Positions 26,835-35,721 of a DNA stretch of 42,506 nt are shown one piece after another (position 1 is the first letter of the stretch; every line of letters begins with the position of its first letter). The DNA is taken from contig JABFSF010000111.1 of assembly GCA_013140755.1 (NCBI GenBank), positions 1 to 42,506 on the forward strand, given 5' to 3'. The notes under the pieces are model-generated. The model saw only the letters and a list, made by a program, of their open reading frames with translations, searched no databases and was not told where the DNA came from. The DNA is from Methylotenera sp. Its GTDB lineage: Bacteria > Pseudomonadota > Gammaproteobacteria > Burkholderiales > Methylophilaceae. The position numbers and the translations under genes were made by a program.

Positions 26835-27380
26835 TCAATACTCTAAATGTGCAGCATCACAGCTTTCAAGTTTTTTTACGGGGCTTTTCACCTCACCATA
26901 AATCACTTTTGCCGTGTGGTCGGCTCCCATGCTCAAGCCGCTATAATCACGAGCGACACAGTGGGGAGCAATATTATTAAGCCAGTGTTGTATTGATAAA
27001 AAAACGCCACCACCTGCACCAAATACACCACCATGTAAATCATTCGGTTTTACACGTATCGTCATACCACGTAATTTGGCGATACCTAAAGAACCTGGTT
27101 GAGCTGAAATATTTTCAGCTAAGCTTACAAACTTTCCACTATGTGAAAACTTAATATTGCCACCCATATAGACTTCCATACTATCCACATTGGGGTGGAT
27201 ATGCTCAGGAATTACCGTCCCCTCAGGGACTATAAACATTTGCACCTGAAACTGACCCTGCCGAAACATTAGCACCGAGGTAACATCTTCTATATAACTT
27301 ACCGCACCTGCAAAAGGCACGGCAGCTAACACATTAACTTTGCTTAAAAAGTATTGGGCAAACTTCTCTAGTTCATCCAT
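26835..27380 (-). CDS. Cupin-like protein of unknown function
   Basis: A 181-residue protein with a cupin signature: PEGTVIPEHIHPN with H60 and H62, E69 in DSMEVYMGG, and a later histidine in DLHGGVFGAGG. It could bind a divalent metal. Chosen start ATG 27380 has a GGAG motif 10 bases upstream; a GTG at 27389 is too close to that motif. No signal peptide. It resembles no cupin I can name (dioxygenase, isomerase or storage type). It lies in the same direction as coaBC's gene but is downstream-separated from the TonB receptor by a convergent arrangement. Confidence 0.75.
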   Translation of the reverse strand: MDELEKFAQYFLSKVNVLAAVPFAGAVSYIEDVTSVLMFRQGQFQVQMFIVPEGTVIPEHIHPNVDSMEVYMGGNIKFSHSGKFVSLAENISAQPGSLGIAKLRGMTIRVKPNDLHGGVFGAGGGVFLSIQHWLNNIAPHCVARDYSGLSMGADHTAKVIYGEVKSPVKKLESCDAAHLEY

Positions 27381-27481
27381 TGCTAGCACACTCCAGTCAC
27401 ATTGTTAGTAATCAATAGATTTATCAAGGCATACAACGCTTATATAAACCAAGCTCACCAATAGAAAATCACTTGCTTCTC

Positions 27482-28660
27482 TTAACTCAACATAGTAACA
27501 ACGTGGTTTAAAATTGCATGAGCAATCTCAGCCTTTGATGCGCGTGGCAATACGTGTGCGCCATTTTTATTAATCAGTGTCACACTGTTTTCCGCTTGCC
27601 CCATCGCCTCACTGGCTAGGTTTGCCACAATCAGCGGCAGTTTTTTTGCTTGCCGTTTAGTTTCAGCATATTCAAGCAAATGTTCACTTTCTGCGGCAAA
27701 ACCTACGCAAAACGGTGCATTAGGTAAGCTGGCAACATCTGCAAGAATGTCTTTATTTTTCTTTAGCTCTAGCGTAAGTGTTTGCTCACTTTTTTTAATC
27801 TTTTGGGTATGCGTTATAACAGGACTGTAATCTGCCACAGCAGCTACAGAGATAAAAATATCTTGTGTAGCTACGTTGCTCATCACAACTTGATACATGC
27901 TTTCAGCACTGGTAGCAGAAATGTTTTTGACATTATTTGGCACAGTAAGCGCAGTTGCGCCACTCACTAAGGTGACTTCAGCCCCCATATTGGCAGCGGC
28001 TTGAGCAATAGCATAACCCATTTTACCTGAGCTTAAATTAGTAATAGCACGCACGGGGTCTATCATCTCTAATGTCGCCCCTGCGGTAATCAATACGCGC
28101 TTGCCCGCCAACACTTTGGGCGTAAAGTGCGCACGTATCAAAGCTAACAAAGCTTCTGCCTCTAACATTCTACCCAAACCAACTTCACCACACGCTTGCT
28201 CACCACTATCGGGGCCTAAAATGTGGATGCCATCATCTTTTAATTGCACCACGTTACGCTGCGTAGCAGCGTTTTCCCACATTTGTTTATTCATAGCAGG
28301 GGCAACGAGCAAGGGGCAATCACGCGCTAAACAAAGCGTAGAAAGCAAATCATCGGCACGACCATGCACAAGTTTGGCCATAAAATCTGCACTGGCTGGC
28401 GCAATTAAAATGGCATCTGCATTGCGGCTAAGCTCTATATGTGGCATTCCGTTAGCAATTAAAGCATCCCATAAGCCAGTAAACACGGGCTTACCAGACA
28501 AAGCTTGCATGGTCACAGGCGTAATAAACTGACATGCCGCCTCAGTCATCACCACTTGCACGTCAATGTTGGCTTTAATCAGCAAGCGCACTAACTCAGC
28601 CGCTTTATAAGCCGCAATGCCGCCCGTGATGCCCAACACAATAGATTTATTTTTTTGCAT
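27482..28660 (-). CDS. coaBC: Bifunctional phosphopantothenoylcysteine synthetase/decarboxylase
   Basis: Catalyses two coenzyme A steps: CTP-dependent coupling of 4'-phosphopantothenate with cysteine (CoaB) and decarboxylation to 4'-phosphopantetheine (CoaC). Start ATG 28660 is preferred over an upstream GTG. The N-terminal CoaC flavin domain has GITGGIAAYKAAELVR, the histidine in MPHIELSR, the PAMN segment and the QACGE cysteine motif. The CoaB domain has ITAGATLEMIDPVR, the SSGKMGYA segment and KKNKDIL. Length of 392 residues is standard. Confidence 0.96.
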   Translation of the reverse strand: MQKNKSIVLGITGGIAAYKAAELVRLLIKANIDVQVVMTEAACQFITPVTMQALSGKPVFTGLWDALIANGMPHIELSRNADAILIAPASADFMAKLVHGRADDLLSTLCLARDCPLLVAPAMNKQMWENAATQRNVVQLKDDGIHILGPDSGEQACGEVGLGRMLEAEALLALIRAHFTPKVLAGKRVLITAGATLEMIDPVRAITNLSSGKMGYAIAQAAANMGAEVTLVSGATALTVPNNVKNISATSAESMYQVVMSNVATQDIFISVAAVADYSPVITHTQKIKKSEQTLTLELKKNKDILADVASLPNAPFCVGFAAESEHLLEYAETKRQAKKLPLIVANLASEAMGQAENSVTLINKNGAHVLPRASKAEIAHAILNHVVTMLS

Positions 28661-28699
28661 AATCACGACAATGTATGTAATGCTTTCATTTTAACCTAG

Positions 28700-28860
28700 A
28701 TTTTCCATTAGGTCGCAATTGATGGCGAGGCGGTTTTTGAAGCAGTTTTATGGGTTACGAGGAGTTCATAGCCAGCTATGGACGACGACTAAGCTGCAAA
28801 AATGACCAAAAATCGACCGCTAGCATTCGCGTAGGCTCGAAGAGCCGCCTAATGGAAAAT
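28700..28860. repeat. MITE-like inverted-repeat element
   Basis: A non-coding stretch of 161 bases bounded by perfect 13-base inverted repeats (ATTTTCCATTAGG and CCTAATGGAAAAT). The match extends outward to about 18 of 20 bases. The interior contains further self-complementary pieces such as CATAG-CCAG-CTATG. It fills most of the gap between coaBC and radC. Confidence 0.7.
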
Positions 28861-28927
28861 TTGGGTTTCATCTGAAAATTTAGTTTAGGGCATCTCTATT
28901 TAAGGAGGTGATATAAAGGAGCCATTA

Positions 28928-29617
28928 ATGGCAATTACCGATTGGCCAGCGGCAGAGCGACCACGTGAAAAATTGATTGAGTTAGGCGCACAGGCCTTAT
29001 CTGATGCGGAATTGCTCGCCATTTTTTTACGTGTAGGCGTGGTAGGCAAAAGTGCTGTGGATTTAGCGCGAGATTTACTGCATCAATTTGGCAGTTTAAA
29101 TGCGATTTTTGCAGCAAGTGAGCATGATCTCAGCCAAGTGCATGGCATTGGTAGCAGTAAATATGTGCAATTACAGGCCATTTTTGAAATGAGCCGCCGT
29201 GCATTAAATGAACAGCTACAGCAACGCGATGTGTTTAGCTCGCCGCAACAAGTGCGTGATTACCTTGTACTTAAGCTGGGCACACTCACAAAAGAAGTTT
29301 TTCTAGTACTTTTTTTAGATGCACAAAATCGCCTAATAGCGAGCGAAGAGTTATTTAGCGGCACACTCACACAAACCAGTGTTTATCCGCGCGAGGTAGT
29401 AAAACGCGCTTTACACCACAACGCCGCGAGCCTTATTTTGGCACATAATCACCCATCAGGAAGCGCACAAGCCAGTAGCGCGGATGAATTGCTGACCAAG
29501 CAATTAAAGCAAGCACTAGGACTAGTAGATGTGCGCGTGCTAGACCACTTTATTGTCGCGGGCAATCAAACTTTATCGTTTGCAGAAAAAGGGTTGATTG
29601 GAGACAGGTTGTTATAA
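28928..29617 (+). CDS. radC: RadC family JAB-domain protein
   Basis: A 229-residue cytoplasmic protein: N-terminal helix-hairpin-helix region with [16 protein letters not shown], and a C-terminal JAB/MPN metalloprotease-like domain with the zinc motif [16 protein letters not shown] strong ribosome binding site (AAGGAG) precedes the ATG. RadC proteins were named after a DNA-repair phenotype later attributed to another gene, so the real role is not settled. Confidence 0.95.
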   Translation: MAITDWPAAERPREKLIELGAQALSDAELLAIFLRVGVVGKSAVDLARDLLHQFGSLNAIFAASEHDLSQVHGIGSSKYVQLQAIFEMSRRALNEQLQQRDVFSSPQQVRDYLVLKLGTLTKEVFLVLFLDAQNRLIASEELFSGTLTQTSVYPREVVKRALHHNAASLILAHNHPSGSAQASSADELLTKQLKQALGLVDVRVLDHFIVAGNQTLSFAEKGLIGDRLL

Positions 29618-29674
29618 GGCACTTAGGAAAAAGTAACATAGCCCATATTGAATTGAAAAGAGCCATGTAAATGA

Positions 29675-31216
29675 TTAATGGCAACCAGATGGCAATGTAG
29701 ATTGTGAATAGGTTAAGGTAACAGTGACATTTAATGATTCTGAATCAGGACCTTCATACACAAATTGATTAGGTGTAATAAAAAAAATGTGTTTTAGTTT
29801 AGACTCTAATGAGTTTACAGCAACCTTGCCACTGTTTGAGCAATCTAAAATTTGGTTTCCATTTTTCATTACTTCAAACTCAACAATTTTTGTGTTGTTA
29901 TCTGTTAGATGGTAATAATAGTCATAATCTGGATCAGATGGAGACTCACGCCAAACTTTTTTGGAAAACAAACCAATTGCTTCATTAAGCGTCATTGGCT
30001 TTCCGATTGTAATCTGTTTAGTGGCAGCAAGGCCTTCGTCATCAATAACTGTTTGGGTTAGGGTGAGAACCTGTCCAGGAAATCGTTGAAATTGGATGTA
30101 ATCAGAACTGCCAGTTTGGACGATATTGTCACCTAACTTCACTTCCCAAAGGATATGCCCACTATCATTGCGTACATTTCCATCTGGATCATCACGACCC
30201 AAATGGTTGCGACAGCTATAGCACAAGTGATAAGTTGTAAATCCATTAACAGAAATGGGAATTGCGACTTCGGTAGACCAGCCTGTATAAGGGGGCAAAT
30301 TAGGTATAGATGGATTTCGCAGGTAAATCTGTTGCAAATAGTCGCTATGGATATAATCCACGCCGTTATACAAAACAAGGTTAATAATGCGACTGCTTGC
30401 TGGAGAACTTAATTCTCGCATAAATTCATAATGCAAATCAACGCCATTGATATTTACATTTCCTTTTGCAGAAGTGAAATTAAAGTGATGGTTACTATCG
30501 TCGATTAAAGTTAAATCCAATTGCGCAGAAAAGGTTGTATTTTTAGCAAGTACCACTACCCCTTTTTGAATGCTAAAAGGGGTGCTAAAAGTTACAGAAG
30601 CATTTTTAACTACAGCTGGAGTTAGTGCTGCTGGGCGGACTTTGCCAAGTCGGTCTATTACGTCATAACTTATGTAAGTAGATGCTTGGTATCTTGCGAT
30701 TGTTTTTGCTAAAGCGGCCTCAATGTTGCTCAACAGTTTTATATCAGCTGTGGTTACCGTAGTTTGCAGAGATGCATTAGGCCTTAATGATGTTAGAGCT
30801 GCACTGACTGACTCAGTGTTAGTAAAATCAGCTTGTGCAGAAAGTGTTTTAGCAAGCTTAGGTAGCTGAATGCCAGCTATTGTGCTAGAAGTATCTAATG
30901 CCTTCAGCATGTGAAGTTGGTTAAAAGCAATCGTTTTATCATCTAAATAAAGTGGTGTGATAATAGGTGCAGCAGGGATAGATGCAAAAACTATTCCTGC
31001 GTGGCTCAAGGTTACGTTTTCACCATAGATATATTTGAATTTACCTAGAGAAGAAGTATAGCCTTTAAGGCTAGGGGTCTCAAAATGCATATTTGCGACT
31101 AATGGATAGACCGTTCCTTCTAGAACTTTTGGTTTAACGGCAGAATTTGCGATTAATGGGCTAAATAAACTAAATGTTAGAAAAGAAAGAGTAATAACAA
31201 AACCTAAACTGCGCAT
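29675..31216 (-). CDS. Large secreted protein of unknown function, candidate secretion substrate
   Basis: A 513-residue exported protein: signal peptide to about residue 25, then a segment (SSLGKFKYIYGENVTLSH and ITPLYL, then a QLHMLKALDT stretch) resembling an N-terminal module seen in other proteobacterial surface proteins with GxFxYxxGxxVxFxIG patterns. The rest is beta-rich with repeated threonine/serine strands. It has CYSCRNHLG near residue 355 (possible metal or disulphide site), and two further cysteines near the C-terminus including the final GCH. No enzyme family is recognised. It is on the same strand 98 bases after the last pseudopilin gene, making it a plausible substrate or surface component of that system, by position only. 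Confidence 0.75.
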   Translation of the reverse strand: MRSLGFVITLSFLTFSLFSPLIANSAVKPKVLEGTVYPLVANMHFETPSLKGYTSSLGKFKYIYGENVTLSHAGIVFASIPAAPIITPLYLDDKTIAFNQLHMLKALDTSSTIAGIQLPKLAKTLSAQADFTNTESVSAALTSLRPNASLQTTVTTADIKLLSNIEAALAKTIARYQASTYISYDVIDRLGKVRPAALTPAVVKNASVTFSTPFSIQKGVVVLAKNTTFSAQLDLTLIDDSNHHFNFTSAKGNVNINGVDLHYEFMRELSSPASSRIINLVLYNGVDYIHSDYLQQIYLRNPSIPNLPPYTGWSTEVAIPISVNGFTTYHLCYSCRNHLGRDDPDGNVRNDSGHILWEVKLGDNIVQTGSSDYIQFQRFPGQVLTLTQTVIDDEGLAATKQITIGKPMTLNEAIGLFSKKVWRESPSDPDYDYYYHLTDNNTKIVEFEVMKNGNQILDCSNSGKVAVNSLESKLKHIFFITPNQFVYEGPDSESLNVTVTLTYSQSTLPSGCH

Positions 31217-31314
31217 AGAAAACCTATTCTTAATTGTATGGACTTCTCGCTACCACAGTATCATAAATAAACTGCTTTTGCTGGCTTATTTTGGGTAAAT
31301 ATCTCTTTAAAAGC

Positions 31315-31905
31315 TTACTCCTCCACTGTCACTTCGTTACTTCCAGACATATCAGCATTGTCACTCTCATCTGTGTTTACCATTGTAGGCTGATAAATGA
31401 ACTTCCAATCGGCGTAGGTTTTTAAGGATTCTTCTCCAGCGGTTTGTTGCAGATTTTCATCAACATTCGTTTTAATGGGGATGTCATTTGAGAGGCTGTA
31501 AACGCCGATAATCTGGTCTTGTTCATTTTTAACTAAACCCCACTCTGCGCTGTTACGCATGGGGTCTAAATAAATTTTTCGTAGGTGATGTGCAGGCTTG
31601 AGGTGGCGATTGTCGCTCATCAGCATCTCTAAGCTTTGCGGATATTGCTTATTGCCTTGTGGAGATTTTTCATAGTAGCTAGCAATGGCGTTGCGAAATT
31701 GTTTACCTACAAATAATAGTTGCACTTCACGCTCACGTTGCGCAGTTTGGGCAATGTCTTGTGAAGCAGCAGTGAGGGTAATTGCCATCACCGCAAGCAC
31801 TAATAGCAGAGTAATGTAGGCAAAGCCTTTATCGGCATGACTGTTGTTACCATTCACCATAGAGCGTGCCATTGTTTGCGGTGTTTGGCGAGCCGCTTCG
31901 TACAT
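31315..31905 (-). CDS. Minor pseudopilin-like protein lacking Glu+5
   Basis: A 196-residue protein with a pilin-like N-terminus, cut site KG|FAYITLLLVLAVMAITL. The residue at +5 is threonine, not glutamate, as is typical of the tip pseudopilin GspK, although GspK is usually much longer. A conserved YPQSLEMLMSDNRH segment, DPM and GVYSLS follow, related to the other two pseudopilins. It overlaps the end of the preceding pseudopilin gene by about 59 bases if this start is right; later ATGs at 31872 or 31857 are possible. Last gene of the secretion cluster proper. Confidence 0.75.
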   Translation of the reverse strand: MYEAARQTPQTMARSMVNGNNSHADKGFAYITLLLVLAVMAITLTAASQDIAQTAQREREVQLLFVGKQFRNAIASYYEKSPQGNKQYPQSLEMLMSDNRHLKPAHHLRKIYLDPMRNSAEWGLVKNEQDQIIGVYSLSNDIPIKTNVDENLQQTAGEESLKTYADWKFIYQPTMVNTDESDNADMSGSNEVTVEE

Positions 31906-32263
31906 CGTAAACGCCAGCAGAATGGTCTGGCGGGTCTATTGTGACCCAATCAGCTTGCTCTGTAATTGGGTCTATGGGAATTTCTCGCAGATATTTGTGT
32001 TCTGCCAGCACACTTAACGATGGTGGGTAAGCCCCTTTGTCAGCATGATAATGACCAATCGCATCGCGCATAGTAGCAAGATCCTCTCGCAATACTGCTT
32101 CTTTGGCGCGTTGCAAGCCAGCAAAGTAGCGTGGTACCGCAATGCTGAGTAGTAAAGCGGCAATGGCCATTACAATCATGAGCTCAATAAAGGTGAAGCC
32201 TAGCGAGGGTTGCTTTTTGTTACGCATATTTTCGTATTTACCATTGGTTGTATGGAATATCAT
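31847..32263 (-). CDS. Type II secretion pseudopilin (GspG/H-like)
   Basis: A 138-residue prepilin-like protein, with cut site SLG|FTFIELMIVMAIAALLLSIAVPRY including Glu+5. The C-terminal domain has DKGAYPPSLSVLAEHKYLREIPIDPIT, a GspG-like layout. ATG 32263 is used here (AAAGG 5 bases before it); the ATG at 32227 would give a shorter leader. It overlaps the genes on both sides, as expected for a tight operon. Confidence 0.82.
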   Translation of the reverse strand: MIFHTTNGKYENMRNKKQPSLGFTFIELMIVMAIAALLLSIAVPRYFAGLQRAKEAVLREDLATMRDAIGHYHADKGAYPPSLSVLAEHKYLREIPIDPITEQADWVTIDPPDHSAGVYDVRSGSPNTANNGTLYGEW

Positions 32264-32711
32264 TTAAGCCTTTCTGCGGGCTTAGTGAATAAACGTCAAA
32301 AACATCTACGCCAGCAGTGGGGCGGTCTGGTGGGCTGTCATAGCTACGTGTTCCCCATGTTTGGGCATTCGTTAAGCGGCTATCGTTAGACATAGGGTCG
32401 CGCGGTAAGCGGCGCAGAAAGTAGATTTTCTTTTTTTTCAGGTCTTTTGCATCTTCAATGCCTTCAGCAAGCACTTCTAAACTTTTTGGGTAGCCTGAGT
32501 CTTCAACCTGCTTGATGATTCTGCCTTCATCACTCGCCGTTTTAAAGGCATCAATTGCCTCACGAATTTCGCGTAAATTGCGGCGCAAATCCGTTTCTTT
32601 TTGGCGTGTAGTTATCAGCTCTACATAAGGTACAGCAACGCTTGCTAGCAAGGCTAGTATAGCTACAGTGATAATGATTTCAATATAAGAAAAGCCGCGC
32701 ATCAATTGCAT
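32238..32711 (-). CDS. Type II secretion pseudopilin
   Basis: A 157-residue prepilin-like protein, leader MQLMRG cut before FSYIEIIITVAILALLASVAVPYVE, with Glu+5. The C-terminal part has YPKSLEVLAEGI and the LPRDPMSND segment shared with the two following pseudopilins, so the three are paralogues. Starts 5 bases after the secretin stop. Confidence 0.85.
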   Translation of the reverse strand: MQLMRGFSYIEIIITVAILALLASVAVPYVELITTRQKETDLRRNLREIREAIDAFKTASDEGRIIKQVEDSGYPKSLEVLAEGIEDAKDLKKKKIYFLRRLPRDPMSNDSRLTNAQTWGTRSYDSPPDRPTAGVDVFDVYSLSPQKGLNDIPYNQW

Positions 32712-32716
32712 AAGTG

Positions 32717-34621
32717 TTATCGTATATTACGAATACGCTCAATGGCCGAAGAAAGCTCAGGCGACAATGGTACGTTTAAACCTTGCGGTTTTTCAGCAGG
32801 CGCGGCGGCTGGTGCGGCAGGCGTAGCTGGAGCACCAAGTGGGCGGCCAACGGTAAACATTTTAGCTAACCCTTCTTGTGTGGTGGGGGCTTTAAAAGAC
32901 CGCCCAGCTTGTGCTTCGCTACCTATCCAGTATTCTGCTAGTTCAGCAGAAGGCGTATTTTTTTCGCGAATAATATGTGGTGTAATAGATAAAACAATTT
33001 CAGTTTTTGTTTTTTCATCCCCATGGTTAGAAAATAAACGCCCAAGTAGTGGTAAGTCACCTAACCCTGGGAGTTTGCTCACATTTTTGCGATCTTCATC
33101 GCTAATCAACCCTGCTAGCACTTGTGTTTCACCATCTTTAAGGCGTAGCTGCGTGTTTGTGCTACGCGTGCCAATTTGATACACCACCGAGCCGCTATTG
33201 GTTTTAGTTGCAGTGCCAATAGAGCTCACATCTAAATTCACTTTGATGTTGACATCGCCACCCAAGCTAATGTTTGGCTCAACTTCTAGTTTTAGCCCTG
33301 CATCTATGTATTGCACATTTTCTGAAATGACCCCTGTTGAAGAAACGTTTGAGGTAATAATCGGCACACGGTCACCAATATGAATGCGTGCTTTATCTTT
33401 GTTTTTAACGCGAATACGTGGGTTAGCCAGTAAATTAACATCTGAATCTTTACCATTAAATACCACAGAAGGATTAGGGCTCACACCTATTTTATCGCGA
33501 TTGATATTTTCTAAGCTTCTTAAAGTTAATCCAGCCGCAGGCGAAATCAGCGTGAGTTGATTAGGCCATGTTGCGCCAATATCTAAATTACGGGTGCGTT
33601 TAACTTCTAACACCTCAAGCTCTAGCATCACCTCAGGGTCAGGAATATCCTGAGAAGCAATAAGTTTCTCTGCCAAGCCCATGATGTCTTCAGTATCCTT
33701 AATCATAATCATCGGCAAGCGATCGTCCGTTTGCACTTGTTTAATACCTAGCATAGACGTTAGCAAACTACCGATAAGTTTAGGCTCAGCATATTCTAAA
33801 AAGAAACTACGAATCACTAAATCTTGATACTCCCGTATTTTGGTGGGATTATTGGGGTATAGCACCACAGAGTTTTCATTTAAAATTTTCATCCGCAATT
33901 GATTAGTTTGTGCGAGTAATTCAATCGCATTTTCTAGCATCACATTATTAACAAATAGTGTAGCTTTTTGCGTGCTGCTAATTTCTTGGTCAAGAATAAA
34001 ATTAACGCCCGTTCCTTTAGAAAGCGATTCAATAATGACTTTAAGTCCCACATCGCGAAACTGCAAAGAAACTGGGTTTTTGTAACTCAAGCGTTTACGT
34101 AACATTTCTGCACGCTTTGCATCTTGCTTAGTAATCAGGTCTTTATATAAAGCACGCGCTTCTGTGTGGTTAGGGTTTTCAACCAAAATGCTACGTAACT
34201 TAGCGGCGGCGATTTTATCTTGGTCGTCAGATTTTCCTAGCAACGATTTAGCTTCGTCTAACAAAGTAAGGTGGATGCGGCGCGCTGAAACATCACGCAA
34301 CCCTTCGGCAGCACGCAAATGATTAGCATCTAATGTTTTTAATGCTTGAAAGCTTTGCTCAGCCAAGTCTAAATCACCACGGTTTAACGCATCATCAGCC
34401 GTTTTAAGTAACTTAATCACCTCAGCATTATATTGCTTAATAGCGTTAATTTTGTCTGGTGCTTGCTCACTGCTTTGCGTGGGCTCATCTTTAGTGCGTA
34501 TTTTTTTAGTGAGTGCGCTCATGGAGAACACATTGATGGTGTCGCAACCTGTTGCACTGAGTAGCAATGCAAGCATCAGCGCACTTAAGCGTGTGCAACG
34601 GTAGGTTTGTTGATAGTTCAT
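32717..34621 (-). CDS. gspD: Secretin (GspD-like) with TPR-like N-terminus, outer-membrane lipoprotein
   Basis: Outer-membrane channel of the secretion/pilus hybrid, 634 residues from ATG 34621 (AGGA upstream); an ATG at 34633 is less likely. Lipobox ATGC near residue 26 makes it a lipoprotein. Residues about 55-145 form TPR-like helices (LDLAEQSFQALKTLDANHLRAAEGL), unusual for T2SS secretins. Then an STN/secretin-N region and the secretin core, with VLAGLISDEDRKN, LPGLGDLPLLGRLF and TEIVLSITPHII motifs near the C-terminus. A proline/alanine-rich tail follows. Confidence 0.93.
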   Translation of the reverse strand: MNYQQTYRCTRLSALMLALLLSATGCDTINVFSMSALTKKIRTKDEPTQSSEQAPDKINAIKQYNAEVIKLLKTADDALNRGDLDLAEQSFQALKTLDANHLRAAEGLRDVSARRIHLTLLDEAKSLLGKSDDQDKIAAAKLRSILVENPNHTEARALYKDLITKQDAKRAEMLRKRLSYKNPVSLQFRDVGLKVIIESLSKGTGVNFILDQEISSTQKATLFVNNVMLENAIELLAQTNQLRMKILNENSVVLYPNNPTKIREYQDLVIRSFFLEYAEPKLIGSLLTSMLGIKQVQTDDRLPMIMIKDTEDIMGLAEKLIASQDIPDPEVMLELEVLEVKRTRNLDIGATWPNQLTLISPAAGLTLRSLENINRDKIGVSPNPSVVFNGKDSDVNLLANPRIRVKNKDKARIHIGDRVPIITSNVSSTGVISENVQYIDAGLKLEVEPNISLGGDVNIKVNLDVSSIGTATKTNSGSVVYQIGTRSTNTQLRLKDGETQVLAGLISDEDRKNVSKLPGLGDLPLLGRLFSNHGDEKTKTEIVLSITPHIIREKNTPSAELAEYWIGSEAQAGRSFKAPTTQEGLAKMFTVGRPLGAPATPAAPAAAPAEKPQGLNVPLSPELSSAIERIRNIR

Positions 34622-34657
34622 AATGGGGTTCATCCTATTAGTGCTTTGCTTGGTTGA

Positions 34658-35200
34658 TTATTCCACTGGTATTTCTTCATCAGTTGGTGTGCTAGGCTGT
34701 ACGATATGAGGTGCCGCACGTATGGTCTGTGGCGTATTTAATGGCAAATATAAGATACTGACACCCTCGTTCTCAATAGATACCACTTTATATTGTGCAT
34801 CCAAAACCTCACCTTGTTTGACGGTCAGTAAAGTTTCACCTTGTTGTATAAAACCTTTAGTTTGTCCATTTTCAACCATTTTACCCACAAAATTATAAGG
34901 TACAGGTGGTGCAGTAGGCACAATAATCACGGGCTTAGCAACGATAACTTTTTCTGCGCTGGCAATCACAGGTATTCCAAATAAATTGGCTGGAGTAGCA
35001 GTGCTACTTAAGCGTGCATTTAATTTAAAAGCAATTTGATTACTCACAGAAGTGGCTAGCGTGTGCTCACGCTTGACTTGCACGGCATTTACCACAAGTG
35101 CTTCATCTTGCTCTGCAGGAGGAGCTTTCCAAACCAACACTAGGGTGATGGCAAGCATAATCCCTAAAAATAACCAGCGTTTTAATGGCGTATTATTCAT
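34658..35200 (-). CDS. GspC/PilP-like inner-membrane protein of the secretion cluster
   Basis: A 180-residue protein: a single membrane helix near residues 9-25 (WLFLGIMLAITLVLVWKAP), a flexible region, then a compact beta domain (VPYNFVGKMVENGQTKGFIQQG and EVLDAQYKVVSIENEGVSIL), as in GspC homology-region or PilP domains that link the inner membrane to the secretin. Its ATG overlaps the stop of the preceding gene (ATGA). Weak sequence signal; assigned by topology and position just before the secretin. Confidence 0.75.
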   Translation of the reverse strand: MNNTPLKRWLFLGIMLAITLVLVWKAPPAEQDEALVVNAVQVKREHTLATSVSNQIAFKLNARLSSTATPANLFGIPVIASAEKVIVAKPVIIVPTAPPVPYNFVGKMVENGQTKGFIQQGETLLTVKQGEVLDAQYKVVSIENEGVSILYLPLNTPQTIRAAPHIVQPSTPTDEEIPVE

Positions 35201-35721
35201 TGCGCCACCAAATGTAATGTAAGCCTAACATCTACCATTACCGTTTCTGCTTGCGCATTTTCACGATTAAAAATAAGTTGGTCTAACGACACATAAGGCA
35301 AGGTGGCGAGTGTTTCTAGCAAAAAACTTTTAGCCGAGGCATACGGTGCTTCAAATAAAAAATCAATATGGTATTGCTCTACGCTTTCACCTTGTTTGCG
35401 CTCACGTTTGTAGCTCACCTCACCTAAGTTAAGGTGTTTTTTTTCTGCTTGGTCAAAAATCGTTTGCAGTTGCGCGGTCATCATTGCATCAGAGGATGGC
35501 AGTGAAGCTAAAAAAGCCTGAGCGGGTGAAGTCACCACCACCGTGACTTTAGGCACGCTTACAACACTGGTTTGCTGAGAAATTTCCGCCAATTTTTGTT
35601 GTGTAGGCACGAGCACCCATTGCCAATAAACGAGCGAACTTAGAGCTAACAGCACTGCTACAATACCGATAACCCCTAATTTATCAGTGAGGCGAAATAA
35701 TAACCATTGCACTTGTTTCAT
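35197..35721 (-). CDS. pilO: PilO/GspM-like assembly protein
   Basis: A 174-residue bitopic protein: cytoplasmic N-terminus, membrane helix near residues 15-32 (GIVAVLLALSSLVYWQWVL), coiled-coil neck, then a ferredoxin-like periplasmic domain ending in VSLDQLIFNRENA and a VDVRLTLHLVAQ strand. ATG 35721 is preferred to a GTG at 35733. PilO-type proteins pair with PilN-type partners in the inner-membrane platform. The assignment is by position and topology; GspM would be the T2SS equivalent. Confidence 0.75.
   Translation of the reverse strand: MKQVQWLLFRLTDKLGVIGIVAVLLALSSLVYWQWVLVPTQQKLAEISQQTSVVSVPKVTVVVTSPAQAFLASLPSSDAMMTAQLQTIFDQAEKKHLNLGEVSYKRERKQGESVEQYHIDFLFEAPYASAKSFLLETLATLPYVSLDQLIFNRENAQAETVMVDVRLTLHLVAQ

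Noticed and set aside
28700-28860. Insertion sequence with transposase
   Set aside because: The segment is too short to encode a transposase; only the inverted repeats remain, so it is treated as a MITE-like repeat.
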